Shown here: one piece after another, positions 5,403 through 6,685 of the stretch
How the letters are laid out: every line of letters begins with the position of its first letter
Position numbering within the stretch: the stretch's first letter is position 1
Source of the DNA: Dehalococcoidia bacterium
Lineage (GTDB): Bacteria > Chloroflexota > Dehalococcoidia > GIF9 > AB-539-J10
Direction of reading: 5' to 3'
DNA: 6,685 nt
Assembly (NCBI GenBank): GCA_030612345.1
Contig: JAUWOB010000054.1
Span: 1-6,685 of the forward strand
Translations under genes and position numbers: made by a program
The notes under the pieces: generated by a model
Seen by the model: the letters and a program-made list of their open reading frames with translations, nothing else
Database searches by the model: none
Told to the model about the DNA's origin: nothing

Positions 5403-6685
5403 TGAGTTCCTCCTGAGGCGACGCTTCCAGAGCCAGTTTGTCCATTTCTATTTGGACGGGAACGGGATATGCTCCGGTGAAGCAAGCAAGACAGAAGATA
5501 TCTCTGGGCAAACCCACAGCTCGAATCAGGCCGTCGAGGCTGAGGTATCCCAGTGAATCAGCGCCGAGATATTCCCTGATTTCCGGGATGGTCTTTCTTG
5601 CGGCGATGAGTTGCCATCTAGCTGCCATATCCACACCGAAGAAGCACGGGTAGCGGATCGGAGGAGCACAGATGCGGAGATGAATTTCTGTGGCCCCTGC
5701 TTTCTTGAGCAGGTTAACCACATGAGGAGTAGTTGTGCCACGAACAATGCTGTCATCGACCACCACTAGCCTTTTCCCGGCAATGATGCGCGTAAGGGGA
5801 TTGAACTTCAGCTGCACGCCAAGCTCCCGTATCCTCTGTTCAGGCTCGATAAACGTACGTCCTACATAGCGGTTCTTGAGCAGGCCTTCGCAATAGGGAA
5901 TTCCAGAGGCATTGGCATAGCCAATGCCGGCCGCAGTAGCTGAGTCAGGAATGCCCATGACGAAATCAGCATCAACGGGGTATTCTTCAGCCAGTATTCT
6001 GCCCATGTCTTCCCTGGTCGGGTAGAGCAGTTTGCCCTGGATGACGCTGTCGGGACGGGCGAAATAGATGTATTCAAAGATACACAGGGCCTTCTTGCCA
6101 TCCTCGTTTTTGAAACTCTCGACTCCTCGGCTATCAATGATCACGATTTCCCCGGGTTCGATCTCCCTGATGAACCGGGCGCCTATGTGGTCTAAGGCAC
6201 AGCTTTCCGAGGCGATAGTCCGTCCGCTATCAATGGCTCCGAGACAGAGGGGACGGACACCAAAGGGGTCACGAACTCCGATCAGCTTGTCTTTAGTCAA
6301 TATGACCAGGGAATAGGCTCCCTGCAGGCGGCGCATGGCATGTTCCGTCTTTTTCTGCCAGTTCTGGCCGGGAGAGGCCAGAACCAGATTAGCAATGACC
6401 TCGGAATCACTGCTGGTATGGAACTGATAGCCGCGCTCCTGGAGTTCATCGCGGAGCGGCTTGGAGTTGGTGATATTGCCGTTATGCGCCAGGGCAATGG
6501 TCAACCCCTCTGATTTGGCTATGATGGGCTGGGCATTCACCGGTCTGCTTGAGCCCGTGGTGGAGTAGCGGTTGTGCCCGATGCCGATGTGTCCTCTGAG
6601 TGCAGCGAGGTCGGTTTCCGTGAATGCCTGGGAAACTAGCCCCATGCTGGCGTGCACTTTTATCTCGTTGCCGTCAGACACAGCG
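5386..6685 (-). CDS. purF: Amidophosphoribosyltransferase, N-terminus cut by the window edge
   Basis: PurF catalyses the committed step of purine synthesis: PRPP plus glutamine gives 5-phosphoribosylamine. The frame is open to base 6685, and 432 residues are visible; the catalytic N-terminal Cys and roughly 40-60 residues are off the right edge. The codon at 6681 is a GTG read as internal Val, not a start. Glutaminase-domain motifs are GHNRYSTTGSS, AHNGNITN and SSDSEVI, and RDPFGVRPL follows. The transferase domain has the PRPP loop VVVDDSIVRGTTT (5728-5766). Cysteines in KALCIFEYIYFARPDS, PPIRYPCFFGVD and FCLACFTGAYP match the four ligands of the [4Fe-4S] cluster in the Bacillus subtilis-type enzyme, so this one is probably cluster-containing and oxygen-sensitive. 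Its final 17 bp overlap purM, whose ribosome binding site lies within purF. End-product control by purine nucleotides is expected from the family but not visible here. Confidence 0.98.
   Translation of the reverse strand, partial: AVSDGNEIKVHASMGLVSQAFTETDLAALRGHIGIGHNRYSTTGSSRPVNAQPIIAKSEGLTIALAHNGNITNSKPLRDELQERGYQFHTSSDSEVIANLVLASPGQNWQKKTEHAMRRLQGAYSLVILTKDKLIGVRDPFGVRPLCLGAIDSGRTIASESCALDHIGARFIREIEPGEIVIIDSRGVESFKNEDGKKALCIFEYIYFARPDSVIQGKLLYPTREDMGRILAEEYPVDADFVMGIPDSATAAGIGYANASGIPYCEGLLKNRYVGRTFIEPEQRIRELGVQLKFNPLTRIIAGKRLVVVDDSIVRGTTTPHVVNLLKKAGATEIHLRICAPPIRYPCFFGVDMAARWQLIAARKTIPEIREYLGADSLGYLSLDGLIRAVGLPRDIFCLACFTGAYPVPVQIEMDKLALEASPQEELSEIRL
5409..5414 (-). promoter_or_regulatory. 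Ribosome binding site of purM, inside the purF coding region
   Basis: AGGAGG on the minus strand lies 6 nt before the purM GTG at 5402 and entirely within the purF reading frame. It fixes the purM start and makes purF and purM overlap by 17 bp. Confidence 0.8.

Noticed and set aside
6679..6681. GTG at 6681 as the start of purF
   Set aside because: The frame continues to the window edge, and the preceding Ala plus VSDGNEI fits the interior of the glutaminase domain; starting here would remove the catalytic Cys and the first strands.

Overview
The window is a dense, mid-GC bacterial segment that carries six protein genes and one 174-base intergenic gap. No RNA genes, CRISPR array, transposase or origin were seen. 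The protein flavour suggests an anaerobic member of the Chloroflexota (Dehalococcoidia-like), perhaps a metagenome-derived genome: iron-sulfur-type PurF, an archaeal-like (Thermoplasma-type) nicotinate phosphoribosyltransferase, a zinc-finger sirtuin, and an intergenic repeat built on TAAATCC. This placement is an impression from sequence style, not a phylogeny.

Layout. On the + strand, 1-786 is the 3' part of a Sir2-family deacylase gene whose first residues lie off the left edge. Everything else is on the - strand, read from right to left: purF (5' end off the right edge), purM, purH, a gap with a degenerate palindromic repeat, a 106-residue helical cysteine-containing protein of unknown function, and a nicotinamidase fused in one frame to a nicotinate phosphoribosyltransferase. 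The fusion gene ends 75 bp inside the 3' end of the sirtuin gene, so the two converge and overlap.

Function. purF, purM and purH supply step 1, step 5 and the last two steps of de novo IMP synthesis. They are tightly coupled: purF and purM overlap by 17 bp, and 10 nt separate purM and purH, with the purH ribosome binding site on the purM stop codon. The left part is a compact NAD salvage set. Sirtuins cleave NAD and release nicotinamide. The amidase half of the fusion should convert nicotinamide to nicotinate, and the transferase half should convert nicotinate plus PRPP to nicotinate mononucleotide. PurF also uses PRPP, so the minus-strand block holds two PRPP-consuming entry points.

Most worth a second look: the single-chain nicotinamidase-NAPRTase facing a sirtuin with a 75-bp coding overlap; the unknown 106-residue protein translationally linked to the fusion; the intergenic palindromic repeat; and a perfect-armed 18-bp palindrome inside purH at a point where the protein appears to carry extra residues.
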